DNA from: Opitutaceae bacterium
GTDB taxonomy: Bacteria; Verrucomicrobiota; Verrucomicrobiia; Opitutales; Opitutaceae
DNA: 37,765 bases
NCBI GenBank assembly: GCA_005786775.1
Contig: SYDD01000371.1
Span: forward strand, 1-37,765
Reading direction: 5' to 3'
Shown piece by piece: positions 15,188-23,165 of this stretch (the first letter of the stretch is position 1; every line of letters starts with the position of its first letter). The notes below the pieces were generated by a model, which saw nothing but the letters and a program-made list of their open reading frames with translations, made no database searches and had not been told where the DNA came from. The translations under genes and the position numbers were made by a program.

Positions 15188-17526
15188 GGGCGGCCGGGAC
15201 CCGCGAACGTCTCCGCTTCAATCACGACGAGGGCAGTGAGTACGATCAGGCTGACCGTGAGGCCGAGCGCGCTCACGACGGGGATGCCACTGAAGGCGAG
15301 GACCCCGAAGGAAGCCGCGGTCGAAACCGCGGAGAGACGCACCGGCACCGGGGGCGACGAGGCGGTCGCGGAGGTTTCGGCGGAGAAGATCGCGTAGTTG
15401 TGCGACAGGCAAATGCCCAGGAAGGCACCCAGCAGGTGGAAAAGGTTGAGCTGCTGCCCCGCGATGCCGAAGGCCCCGAAGATCAGGAAACACGAGCTGG
15501 CGGGAATCAACGCGATGCGCAGTCCGCGGCGAGAGGGGTAAATGCAGAACACGCTGGCGATCACCAGCCCCAGCCCGGCGAGGCTCAGCCAGAGCGCCGA
15601 CCAGCGGTACCGCCGGAAGAGTTCATTGAGCGAGCCGAGCTGGTCGAGCCCGATGGTGCCCAATTCCGCCGGCGGCGCGGCAGGGCCGCGCGCCGCGGTT
15701 TTGGTCAGGAACCAATACGGCGAGGAGCGGAGGTTCGCCAGCAACGCGAAAGGTCCGCTCAACTTCTGGTCAATCTCGGCCACCAGAGCCTGGTAATCGC
15801 CTTCGGCCGCCTGCCCGAGCATTTGACGCCAATCCTCCAGGAAGGGCTGGAAGTAGTCGGGGGTCATCCCTTTGCGGCCCAGCGCCTGGCGGAATTCGGC
15901 CGGGAAAGCCTCAAGGGAGGCCAGGTGCCCGCGCAGTGCCTTCACCGCCTGCTCCGTGGGAACGATCAGACCCAGGCTCACCCCGCGACTCCGGTCCCCG
16001 CCGTTCGCGATCCACGCGTGAAACTCCTCCAGCTTGCGACGGGCCTCGGCCAGGGAGGGCGCGGCCGTGAGAAAGACCGATCCATCCGCTTGATCCCCGA
16101 ACAAGGACCGGACGGCGGCGTCATTCGCCCGCAGGTCGTCCGCCGGCAGGTCCAGCTGCCGGATATCATCACGCCATGTCACGAACCAGGGGCCCGCGAG
16201 AGCCACCGCCGCCGCGCAGGCGGCCAACGCGCGGCACAAATTCCTGCCGCGCCGCGAGCGGAGGAATCCCGGCGGTGGGGGAAAGCACCGCGCCTCGAGC
16301 CGGGGCCGTTCCAGCTGGGCGAAATACAGCATCGCCGCGCCGAGGGCGCAGAGGAGACCGGCCGCGACGAACACCCCGAGCTGACGAATGAGCGGCAGGT
16401 CCGAAAAGAGCAGCAGCAGGAAACCGAGGGTCGTGGTGAGGCAGCTGGCCAGCAGGGAGGGCAGCAGGCGTCTCAACTTCCGGCCGTAGGGTTCGCCCTC
16501 GTAGGCGTCCGACTGCATGAAAAGGTAGAAGCCATAGTCGATCGCCACGCCGCCGAGCACGGAACCGAGCACAAAGACGAGGATGTGGGTGCGCTCGAAG
16601 ACCAGGGTGGTGACCGTCCAGGCCCCCAGCAACGAGAGCAGCATGACCGGCACCAGGTGGAGCAGCTGCAGGATCCGCCGGACGAAAACGAGGCTGCACA
16701 GGACGACCGCGACGAGCGAGAAAAGGTTCAGCCACCGGACTTCCGACTCGATGCGCGCACGGCTGGCCGCGGCGAAGCGATTCAGTCCGGTCCATTTGAG
16801 CTCCAGCCCTTCGCGATCGATCCCGGCGGCCACCCGCGCCTGTTCGATGGCGGCGAAGACGGGACTCTGCCCCTCCTCGCTGAAGGGGGAGCCGCGCATC
16901 CGGGCCCAGATCAGGCCCTCCCGGCCGGAACCCCCGAGCGGGAGCATCTTTTCGCCCTCATGGGCCAGCGTGGGCAGCAGGAGCAGAGGGTCGCGCGACA
17001 GCAGCTCCTGCATGCCAACCGCCTCGGGGCGTGCAAGGAAACGCTCCAAGTCGGCGGCCGCACGCTCTGCCATCCAAGCCGGAAAACCGGCCTCGTTCCC
17101 TGGGCCTCCATTGTACTCCCGGTGCATGCGGGCGAGCCAGGCAGGAAGCAGCCACCGCAGACGGTGCTCAAACAATGCCCGACCGAGAGCTTCGTCCGCG
17201 GCTGGGACCCCGAGCGCGACCGCCTCCGCAATCGCCGGTGAACGCCGTAACTCATCGGCGAACGCCGTGGCCAAGGCGCCCAATGAGCGCTGGGGAGCGT
17301 CCCGATCTGCCAGAGCAAAGAGCAACACCTGCGCCTGCGGGCCTTCCGCGAGCGATCGCATCACGAGCACCTCCCGGGTCTGCTCCCCGGGGGGGATCAG
17401 TTCGAGGACACTGGTTGAAATCTTCGCCGCATAGTCCAGGCAGCCCAGCCACGCCGCGCTGCCGAGCGCGAACGCGACGAGCACGGCGCGAACCGCAAGC
17501 CTGGAGGTGATTCCAGCCCTGATCAT
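15184..17526 (-). CDS. MMPL/RND-superfamily lipid exporter of the aryl-polyene-type cluster
   Basis: About 780 residues with the MMPL plan: one membrane segment near the N-terminus (about 8-28), a large periplasmic loop (about 30-235), a bundle of five segments (about 238-390), one segment near 415-435, a second periplasmic loop (about 440-620), and a final bundle to the C-terminus (VRLSAVSTAASFGVLAFSGIP...). The paired bundles carry the polar stretches GGVAIDYGFYLFM and GICLSHNYAIFSAE expected of the proton-relay region. In aryl polyene and xanthomonadin clusters this protein moves the finished lipid from the inner membrane toward the LolA-like carrier. I chose ATG 17526 (MIRAGITSRL); the frame is also open from 17547. 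It is separated from the LolA-like gene by 147 nt holding a strong hairpin. Confidence 0.9.
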   Translation of the reverse strand: MIRAGITSRLAVRAVLVAFALGSAAWLGCLDYAAKISTSVLELIPPGEQTREVLVMRSLAEGPQAQVLLFALADRDAPQRSLGALATAFADELRRSPAIAEAVALGVPAADEALGRALFEHRLRWLLPAWLARMHREYNGGPGNEAGFPAWMAERAAADLERFLARPEAVGMQELLSRDPLLLLPTLAHEGEKMLPLGGSGREGLIWARMRGSPFSEEGQSPVFAAIEQARVAAGIDREGLELKWTGLNRFAAASRARIESEVRWLNLFSLVAVVLCSLVFVRRILQLLHLVPVMLLSLLGAWTVTTLVFERTHILVFVLGSVLGGVAIDYGFYLFMQSDAYEGEPYGRKLRRLLPSLLASCLTTTLGFLLLLFSDLPLIRQLGVFVAAGLLCALGAAMLYFAQLERPRLEARCFPPPPGFLRSRRGRNLCRALAACAAAVALAGPWFVTWRDDIRQLDLPADDLRANDAAVRSLFGDQADGSVFLTAAPSLAEARRKLEEFHAWIANGGDRSRGVSLGLIVPTEQAVKALRGHLASLEAFPAEFRQALGRKGMTPDYFQPFLEDWRQMLGQAAEGDYQALVAEIDQKLSGPFALLANLRSSPYWFLTKTAARGPAAPPAELGTIGLDQLGSLNELFRRYRWSALWLSLAGLGLVIASVFCIYPSRRGLRIALIPASSCFLIFGAFGIAGQQLNLFHLLGAFLGICLSHNYAIFSAETSATASSPPVPVRLSAVSTAASFGVLAFSGIPVVSALGLTVSLIVLTALVVIEAETFAGPGRP

Positions 17527-17585
17527 GTTCCACCCGGGCGGTCGCACGAGGCTTCGCGGCTGGCCCGGAAACGCGGGGCGCGGGC

Positions 17586-17618
17586 CCCGTGCCGGCCCCA
17601 GGCCTCGGCCGGCACGGG
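17586..17618. repeat. Perfect 12-bp inverted repeat between the LolA-like and exporter genes
   Basis: Arms CCCGTGCCGGCC (17586-17597) and GGCCGGCACGGG (17607-17618) are perfect reverse complements around a 9-nt loop. No T tract follows on either strand, so it is not a canonical rho-independent terminator. It sits in the widest of the block's few intergenic gaps and could stabilise or process the transcript, or bind a regulator. Confidence 0.65.
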
Positions 17619-17673
17619 AGGCGCAGAACCAGGAAACGAAAGGGATAAGGGGGCGCGCATCTTCAGAGAGAGA

Positions 17674-18366
17674 TCACCTGAAGAACTGCCGCAACGTGTC
17701 CGCGGTGAACAACAACCCATCCCGCGCATCGGTGATCTCGATCTCGATCCGCTGGGCAGCCGACCTGCCCATCGTGATGCGCCGCATCGCGGTGCCCTCT
17801 CCGGCAAGACCGATTCGCCCGACGATCCCAGCCAGGGCCTCTTGGCGCGGGCGCAGCAGGAGGGACCAGGTTGATCCCTCACGTCGGCCGTGAATCTCAA
17901 AGTCCTGCCCCAGCGCCGCCAGGTCGACCTGCAGCAGTCTGGCCAAAGTCGAGGCCGCGGTACGGATCCGGTCGTCCGGCGGGGCCTCGCGCTCCTCCCC
18001 CACCTCATTCCGTAACAGCAACCCCTTCCCATCCACGATCACCACGTTCCGGGCGGGAGCCAAGTAACTCAGGCTGAGTCCTCTTCCCGGGGAGATGCGG
18101 ATCTCGCCGCTCAGCACCACGGGATCGCGCCGGAAAGGGAAATACCTGCGTTCCTCGAATTTGGCTTGCCGGTTGCCCGGCGAGGCGAGCCCCGCGAACA
18201 AAGCCCTCCAGTCCGCGTCCCGCGCAGGCTCGATGCGGACAAAACCCTGCTCCGCCCCTTCTCCTACCGGCGGTTGCGCCGAGGCCAGGACGGCTGCGGC
18301 AGCCAGCAGCAGCGCGAGCGGGCGCGCGGCGGGAGCCCGGGGAGCAGACCGCTGGATCGTGTTCAT
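17674..18366 (-). CDS. LolA-like periplasmic lipid carrier
   Basis: A 230-residue protein with a signal peptide (basic start, then PLALLLAAAAVLASAQ) and a LolA/LolB-type half-barrel. Typical pieces are KFEERRYFPFRRDPVVLSGEIRIS, GLSLSYLAPARNVVIVDGKGLLLR and a C-terminal IEIEITDARDGLLFTADTLRQFF. Aryl polyene clusters regularly encode such a LolA homologue beside the MMPL exporter, presumably to escort the hydrophobic product or its precursor through the periplasm. The ATG at 18366 overlaps the glycosyltransferase stop (ATGA), which fixes the start; the longer open frame to 18567 is a shadow of the upstream gene. Confidence 0.85.
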   Translation of the reverse strand: MNTIQRSAPRAPAARPLALLLAAAAVLASAQPPVGEGAEQGFVRIEPARDADWRALFAGLASPGNRQAKFEERRYFPFRRDPVVLSGEIRISPGRGLSLSYLAPARNVVIVDGKGLLLRNEVGEEREAPPDDRIRTAASTLARLLQVDLAALGQDFEIHGRREGSTWSLLLRPRQEALAGIVGRIGLAGEGTAMRRITMGRSAAQRIEIEITDARDGLLFTADTLRQFFR

Positions 18367-19139
18367 CGAGAAAGTCCTCCGCGCCGCGCGCCGCGCGCCC
18401 GCCACACCGCAATCCATCGCCACAGGAAGAGCTGGGTGAGGAGCCGGACGTGAAGCGAGCAAAGCCTGACGTTGTCGCGCACGTACTTGAAGTGGGAGAC
18501 GCCCCCGTCTTCCGGCGCCAGGTAGCGGCAGGGCGCGGCCAGGTTCAAGAGGGGAACCCCTCGCCAAGCCATCCGGACCGCCACCTCCGGGTCAAAGTCA
18601 AAGCCGCGCGCGAACCGGGTCTCGGCCAAGGCACGCCGGAGGGCGTCCGCCGGATAGACGCGGAATCCAAACAGCGGATCGTCGATTCCCGGTCCCAGGA
18701 TTTCGGCCCAGGCCAGCCAGACGCTCAGCTTGCGCCCGTGGAGTCTCACCCGGGGAGCCTCGGGGCCGAAAACCGGCCGGCCCAACACCAGAGATTCCGG
18801 GCGAGCCGCGGACGCCTCCATGAAGGGCCCGATCTGGTGCGACGGATGCTGGCCGTCCGCGTCCAAGGTCAGCACGTGGGTGAAGCCAGAGGCCAAGGCG
18901 GCTGCAAGGCCGGTTTCGATCGCGGCACCCTTGCCGCCGTTCCGCGGCCGGACGAGCACGCGCACCCGGGGATCCCGCTCCGCCAGCCGCAGCGCGGCAT
19001 CCACACTTCCATCGGTGCTGCCATCGTCGACCACCCAGACCGGGCTCCATTCCTCCAGCGCCGAGAGGAGCGTGGTGACCAGACGGTTCCCGGCGTTGAA
19101 GGCGGGGATGAGTACTAGGTGGGTCGTTGAGGCTGGCAT
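18363..19139 (-). CDS. GT2 family glycosyltransferase
   Basis: A 258-residue GT-A fold enzyme: VLIPAFNAGN at the start, VVDDGSTDGS (nucleotide-binding Asp pair, 38-39), GGKGAAIETGL, and the metal-binding DXD in TLDADGQHPS (Asp93-Ala-Asp95), then DPLFGFRVYP. It resembles dolichyl-phosphate-mannose-synthase-like GT2 enzymes and has only a hydrophobic C-terminal stretch (CSLHVRLLTQLFLWRWIAVW) that could lie on the membrane. In most aryl polyene clusters a GT2 domain is fused to an acyltransferase; here they are separate genes. It probably glycosylates the lipid anchor. Its start is 137 nt after the PlsC-like stop. Confidence 0.88.
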   Translation of the reverse strand: MPASTTHLVLIPAFNAGNRLVTTLLSALEEWSPVWVVDDGSTDGSVDAALRLAERDPRVRVLVRPRNGGKGAAIETGLAAALASGFTHVLTLDADGQHPSHQIGPFMEASAARPESLVLGRPVFGPEAPRVRLHGRKLSVWLAWAEILGPGIDDPLFGFRVYPADALRRALAETRFARGFDFDPEVAVRMAWRGVPLLNLAAPCRYLAPEDGGVSHFKYVRDNVRLCSLHVRLLTQLFLWRWIAVWRARGARRGGLSR

Positions 19140-19276
19140 GAGGGCAAGGGCCGGGGATCACGCTTGCCCGGCGGGCACCGCCCACTGGGCCGGCAGGAAC
19201 GGGTGGGCGGCCGGCCGGGGTCCGGCGGCAACACAACCTAAAGGATCACGCGCGGACGTCTCTGGGGGTTCTGACT

Positions 19277-20074
19277 TCACTCCTCAAGTTGGACAAGGGG
19301 CCGCGCAGGGGCCGTGAGGGGAAAGGGTGAGGCGAGCCCGGTGGAGAGCGCAAGCGCGACCCGCTCCGTCAGATCCCGGGCATTGCAGGCCTGCGCGGAA
19401 GCCAGTTCCGGGCCCAAGGTCAGATCGACCTGCGCCGGGAAAGCCGGCGGACGCCACCACGGCCAGCCCTTGGGCAGCAAATCCCGGGGGGCGTGAATGA
19501 GGATCACCCGGATGGGAACGCGAGCCCGGGCGGCGATCAGGGCAAACCCGGGGCGCAATGGGTTCAGGCGGACGTCCTGCGCGGTGCGGGTCCCTTCGGG
19601 AAAGATGAGCAGCGAGCGACCGGCTTTGATCCGGTCGGTGACTTCCCGGAGCAAATCCAAGCCACTCCCCCCGGAGGCATAGCCCGCCATCAGGGCCGCG
19701 GGACCGAGAACCGGATTCCGCATCACGGCTGGCTTGAAGATGCAGATCGTGTCCGGGAGACGGGAGAGCAGGAAGGTGGCGTCCATGAGTCCGGGATGGT
19801 TCGAGACATAGACCGCGGGTCCTGCCATCGCTTGAGCCGTGAAGCCGTGGAACCGGACGCGGACCAGACGAGTGAATCCCAGCCATCCGCACCACGCGAC
19901 AAAAAGCCTTCGGATCAAGTCGCGGACCAGCGCCCCCAGACGGGGCCGGGCGCCCAGCAGCAACAGCGGGGCGCAGAGCGCGTTCAGGACCAGCCCCACC
20001 AGGGCAAAGATCGCCCAGGAGAGCAGGTTCACCGGGTAGTGGTACAATCTCGCCAGTCTCCGCGGAATCTTCAT
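19277..20074 (-). CDS. PlsC-like 1-acyl-glycerol-3-phosphate-type acyltransferase
   Basis: A 265-residue membrane-associated acyltransferase. A hydrophobic helix (about 15-42) is followed by the catalytic H-x4-D in SNHPGLMDAT (His93, Asp98), the phosphate-binding motif FPEGTRT (159-164, Glu160/Arg163), and the PIRVILIHAP strand. Such enzymes move an acyl chain from ACP or CoA to a glycerol- or sugar-bound hydroxyl. Within this block it is the likely counterpart of the acyltransferase half of the usual GT-AT fusion, building the lipid anchor or attaching the polyene acyl chain. The ATG at 20074 overlaps the previous stop (ATGA), settling the start; the frame extends to 20479 only as a shadow. 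Confidence 0.88.
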   Translation of the reverse strand: MKIPRRLARLYHYPVNLLSWAIFALVGLVLNALCAPLLLLGARPRLGALVRDLIRRLFVAWCGWLGFTRLVRVRFHGFTAQAMAGPAVYVSNHPGLMDATFLLSRLPDTICIFKPAVMRNPVLGPAALMAGYASGGSGLDLLREVTDRIKAGRSLLIFPEGTRTAQDVRLNPLRPGFALIAARARVPIRVILIHAPRDLLPKGWPWWRPPAFPAQVDLTLGPELASAQACNARDLTERVALALSTGLASPFPLTAPARPLVQLEE

Positions 20075-20991
20075 CGGCCGGTGGCTGGGAGCGGGGCGAA
20101 GTTGAACCAGAGGAAGGGATCCGCGCGCAGCTGGTCCTCGAGTCGCGCCAGAAACTCCTGGAAGTGGGCGCGGGCCCGCCCCAGATTCTCCGCCTTGCCG
20201 GACCCGTCGGGGCGGAAAATGGGCGAGCTGTGGACGCGCGTGCACCCCGGGCCGGCGGGAAGCCCGACCGCGAGGACCACGGGCAGGCGAAAGAGGATGG
20301 AAAGGTGATAAATCGACAGCGGGAACGACCTGCGCGCACCCAGGAACAGGAATTCCTCGGCCTTCGATCCGAACTCGGTCCGGTCGCATTTCATGGCGAC
20401 GGAGCCCCCCGCGGCGATCGCATCCTTGATGGCGAATAGTAGGTTTTCGGGACGGTTCACCCAGATGTAGCTGACCCACTGACGGAATTGGCTGCCCAGA
20501 ATCTCGGTATCGAGAGAGTTCCCGACGCGCTGGCGCACCATGAACACTTTCCGCCTTTCCTGGGGACCGACGAGAAAGCCGATCAGGTCGGAATGCCCGA
20601 CATGAAAGGACCCCAGGAGGGCCTGTTCGCCCGAGAACATCAACTCGTGGAACCCGAGCGCGTCGGGGGCCAGCACTCCGCGATGCGGACGGCCACGCGC
20701 GATGCGCAAGCGCAGCATCAGGAACTCCTCAAAGGCGAAAAAATGGCGCAGAACTTCCCGCGTGCTGGGCGGTCGGGCCAGGATCGTCTCCAAATAGGCC
20801 TCGGAGTGGCGCCGTCGATCGGACAGCAGCGGCACAGCGACCAGGGTTCCCAGCCAGCGCAAGGGTCGAAAGATCAGTTCCGGCAAGATCGCGTCGCAGG
20901 CGATAAGAAAACGGTAGCCCCAGGCGGGGCCCGGGTTGCGGACAGGCGCCGCGTTTTCCGGAGAACCCATCCGCTCCATGACCCCGCTCAC
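20071..20991 (-). CDS. HtrB/LpxL-like lysophospholipid/lipid A acyltransferase
   Basis: A 306-residue LPLAT-superfamily protein. The catalytic H-x4-D is FHVGHSD (His130, Asp135), followed by the LpxL-like segment SVAMKCDRTEFGS...FLFLGARRSFP and VVLAVGLPAG. Hydrophobic helices near 25-55 suggest inner-membrane association. Family members acylate lipid A or related glycolipids using acyl-ACP. In aryl polyene and flexirubin clusters an LPLAT of this type is a standard member and is thought to attach the polyketide acyl chain to its anchor. The GTG start at 20991 overlaps the upstream stop (GTGA); an internal ATG at 20979 is an alternative. Confidence 0.87.
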   Translation of the reverse strand: MSGVMERMGSPENAAPVRNPGPAWGYRFLIACDAILPELIFRPLRWLGTLVAVPLLSDRRRHSEAYLETILARPPSTREVLRHFFAFEEFLMLRLRIARGRPHRGVLAPDALGFHELMFSGEQALLGSFHVGHSDLIGFLVGPQERRKVFMVRQRVGNSLDTEILGSQFRQWVSYIWVNRPENLLFAIKDAIAAGGSVAMKCDRTEFGSKAEEFLFLGARRSFPLSIYHLSILFRLPVVLAVGLPAGPGCTRVHSSPIFRPDGSGKAENLGRARAHFQEFLARLEDQLRADPFLWFNFAPLPATGR

Positions 20992-21647
20992 AACCAGGAG
21001 AGACCGACCAGGAGTCCGGGAGCAGCCACCAGTTCGAGGTCACGGCGATCCCGCAGGCCGTCAAAGAAGGCCCCGAGCCCAAGGTCCGACATGGGCACAT
21101 CATCGGGAACCGGGGTGACGCCGAACCGGGCGAGCGCCCCGTTGGGCTCGCGGCGAAGGTCGATCGCCAGGGCGAAACTGCGATCGCTGGCGATGCCCCG
21201 CTCCAGCAGCCAGGTGCCCTTCTCCTCGCCCGCGCACAGGAGCACCCGCGTCGCCGGGGAGATGAGCGCGGGGATGAGGGCGCCTCCGACCAGATGCCGC
21301 CGGCCCGTCAGCGGCAGGAACTCCCGGACCGGGGACTGCCGTCCGATCATCGCCTGCTGCACGGCACTGGGATGGATTGAGGTCTGGAAGAGCGTCGGAC
21401 TGGGAGTGGGGAAGCTCTCCAGATATCCCTCGAGCGCGCAGGTTTCCCCATAAGCGGAGGCGTAGATGAGGGTGTCCTCGGGCTGAGGCGACAAGGCATC
21501 GAGGGTGGAACTGACCAGCAGGCCCAGCTGTGTCATCCGCCGGGTCGCTCCGCGGGGAAAGCGATCGCGGACCCTTTCCCGGGTGGCGGCCAAGTCCTCA
21601 TGACTCGCCTCTACCAGGCTGATGGCGTGGAGGTACTGCTCAATCAT
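20988..21647 (-). CDS. Ketosynthase N-terminal-domain-like protein (chain-length-factor-like)
   Basis: A 219-residue protein resembling the beta-ketoacyl synthase-like N-terminal domain (Ketoacyl-synt_2 type) that accompanies aryl polyene clusters. The blocks TLIYASAYGET and FQTSIHPSAVQQAMIG fit this type, where the usual active-site Cys region is replaced by SIHPS. There is no room for the C-terminal His residues of a full ketosynthase. It is probably a non-catalytic partner of one of the two complete ketosynthases, helping set chain length or scaffold the complex. Its ATG overlaps the preceding ketosynthase gene by 8 nt. Confidence 0.8.
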   Translation of the reverse strand: MIEQYLHAISLVEASHEDLAATRERVRDRFPRGATRRMTQLGLLVSSTLDALSPQPEDTLIYASAYGETCALEGYLESFPTPSPTLFQTSIHPSAVQQAMIGRQSPVREFLPLTGRRHLVGGALIPALISPATRVLLCAGEEKGTWLLERGIASDRSFALAIDLRREPNGALARFGVTPVPDDVPMSDLGLGAFFDGLRDRRDLELVAAPGLLVGLSWL

Positions 21648-22728
21648 GGCTCAGAAGAAACGCCGCGTGGGCGCCGCCGAACGCGTTGCTGGCACACACG
21701 ACGCCATCCATTTCCCGGGTGGAAAACGGTTGCAGGGCCACGCCAGCATGAAAGCTGGGCTGCCCTCCGCCGACGGTGCCCGGCGCCCGTCCGTCCCGGA
21801 TCGACGAACAGGCGATCGCAAGCTCCACCAGGCCGCAGCTGCCGAGGGTATGCCCGAGGCTCCCTTTCCAGCCCACCAGTCCGGCCTCCGGAAAGATCCC
21901 AGCAAGCGCATCGGCTTCCAGCCGGCCAGCCTCGAGGGTGCCGGTGCCATGGCCCTTGAGCCAGAGCCGCATGCCGGCGGCCGCGGATTGCAGGGGCAAC
22001 AGGCACGCGGAGAATCCCTGACCGTCGGCCTGATTGGCGGTGAAGTGGTGCATCTCGTTATGTACGGACTGCGCCCGGATCACGAAATCCCCTCCCCGCT
22101 TGCTCAGGACGGCGAAGGCAGCCCCGTCGCCTAATCCGATCGAGCCGTTGGGCCGGACCGCGTAGGGCGCGGGGAAGCCGCCATTCAGAATCCGCAGGGC
22201 ATGAAATCCACCCGCCACGAAGGGGCTCAGAAAGTCGAAGGAGAAGACCAGGACCCGTTCGGCCATCCCGGAGTGCAAAAGGCGCGAGGCGTGCAGGATA
22301 CCCAGGTGGGCCGAGACACAGGCGTGAGAAATGGTCGTGAAATTCGGCCCCCAGCCGAGCTGGCGGGCGAGCCAGTCGACGCACAGGTGGGGGGTGCCAT
22401 AGGCAAGATGCGCGGCGTCGCCCGTCCGGCGATAAGCGTAGAGGCTGCCGACGCCGAAATTACTACTGGAGATAACGACCGGCCGCCGGGCAGTTCCCCA
22501 TCCCTCCCCGGGCACCTGCGCGGCGAGGGCCTCCAGCGCAGGCAGCCAGTTCGGCGGGGCCGACTCCTCGAAGGAGCGTTCCCGGAGCAACGCCAAGGGA
22601 ACCAGTTCTCCGCCGGCGGATCCGAGGACCGCCTGGGGAGTCAACGCGACCCTACCCGCCAACAGGGCCCGCACGGTCTCCCCGGTACCCCCGAAGGCGG
22701 TGAGGCATTCGCACGCCTCAATCCTCAC
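21640..22728 (-). CDS. Beta-ketoacyl-ACP synthase (second ketosynthase of the cluster)
   Basis: A FabF-like ketosynthase of about 362 residues with a complete catalytic triad: Cys in ISHACVSAHLG (Cys137 from the GTG start), His in KGHGTGTLEA (His260) and His in KGSLGHTLGSCG (His293), then NAFGGAHAA near the C-terminus. So it is not a Gln-type chain-length factor. It is shorter than the other ketosynthase here (about 420) and diverges at the N-terminus, as the second ketosynthase of aryl polyene clusters does. It would catalyse decarboxylative condensation of malonyl-ACP with the aryl chain. There is no ATG; GTG 22728 (VRIEACECLTAFGG) fits the domain edge best, with TTG 22767 as alternative, 6 nt after the ACP stop. 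Confidence 0.87.
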   Translation of the reverse strand: MRIEACECLTAFGGTGETVRALLAGRVALTPQAVLGSAGGELVPLALLRERSFEESAPPNWLPALEALAAQVPGEGWGTARRPVVISSSNFGVGSLYAYRRTGDAAHLAYGTPHLCVDWLARQLGWGPNFTTISHACVSAHLGILHASRLLHSGMAERVLVFSFDFLSPFVAGGFHALRILNGGFPAPYAVRPNGSIGLGDGAAFAVLSKRGGDFVIRAQSVHNEMHHFTANQADGQGFSACLLPLQSAAAGMRLWLKGHGTGTLEAGRLEADALAGIFPEAGLVGWKGSLGHTLGSCGLVELAIACSSIRDGRAPGTVGGGQPSFHAGVALQPFSTREMDGVVCASNAFGGAHAAFLLSHD

Positions 22729-22773
22729 TTCAGTCGTGAACGGAGGGCTCGGGATCAAGGTCGGCAAGGAGGC

Positions 22774-23049
22774 TCAGCGCGGAAGCTTGGCCGGATCCGC
22801 GCGCGCGCGAATGAACTCCGCGAGGTGGGCGATGCTCGCCAGCGCCGCGCGCGACTCCTCGCTGCTGCCGATCTTGATCCCGAACTCCTTCTCCAGAGTG
22901 ACGACCAGCTCGAGGGCATCGATCGAATCAAGATTCAAACCCGAGCCGATCAGCGGTTCATTGTCGGCGATCTGATCCGGCGTAATATCCTCGAGCTTGA
23001 GCGTGGCGACGACCAGCGATTTGAGGCGGGACACGAGTGGATCGGGCAT
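22774..23049 (-). CDS. Acyl carrier protein (second ACP)
   Basis: A 91-residue acidic four-helix ACP. The phosphopantetheine attachment serine lies in GLNLDSIDALELV (Ser42), followed by the recognition helix and EKEFGIKI. It would carry the aryl starter or growing chain as a thioester. ATG at 23049 gives a normal ACP length; the frame extends to 23091 without conserved sequence. It stands 116 nt after the first ketosynthase and just before the second, so it may pair with the second. Confidence 0.88.
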   Translation of the reverse strand: MPDPLVSRLKSLVVATLKLEDITPDQIADNEPLIGSGLNLDSIDALELVVTLEKEFGIKIGSSEESRAALASIAHLAEFIRARADPAKLPR

Positions 23050-23165
23050 GGCGGGATAGATCAGCCAAGAAAGGATGGGGGCGGCGTGCAAGCCCGGTTA
23101 AGCGCGCGAGGCGGGGGGAAGCCGCGGGGGATTCCGGAGCGTGATGTCCCACCCGCGGCCCGCAG

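Noticed and set aside
15097..17241. 714-codon open frame on the plus strand opposite the MMPL exporter
   Set aside because: Low-complexity Arg/Gly/Glu-rich translation, antisense to a gene with clear transmembrane periodicity.
17586..17618. Inverted repeat as a transcription terminator splitting the block
   Set aside because: No T tract on either strand and the next gene lies immediately downstream in the same direction.
21640..22767. Second ketosynthase as a catalytically dead chain-length factor
   Set aside because: The active-site cysteine and both histidines are present, so it is described as a ketosynthase.
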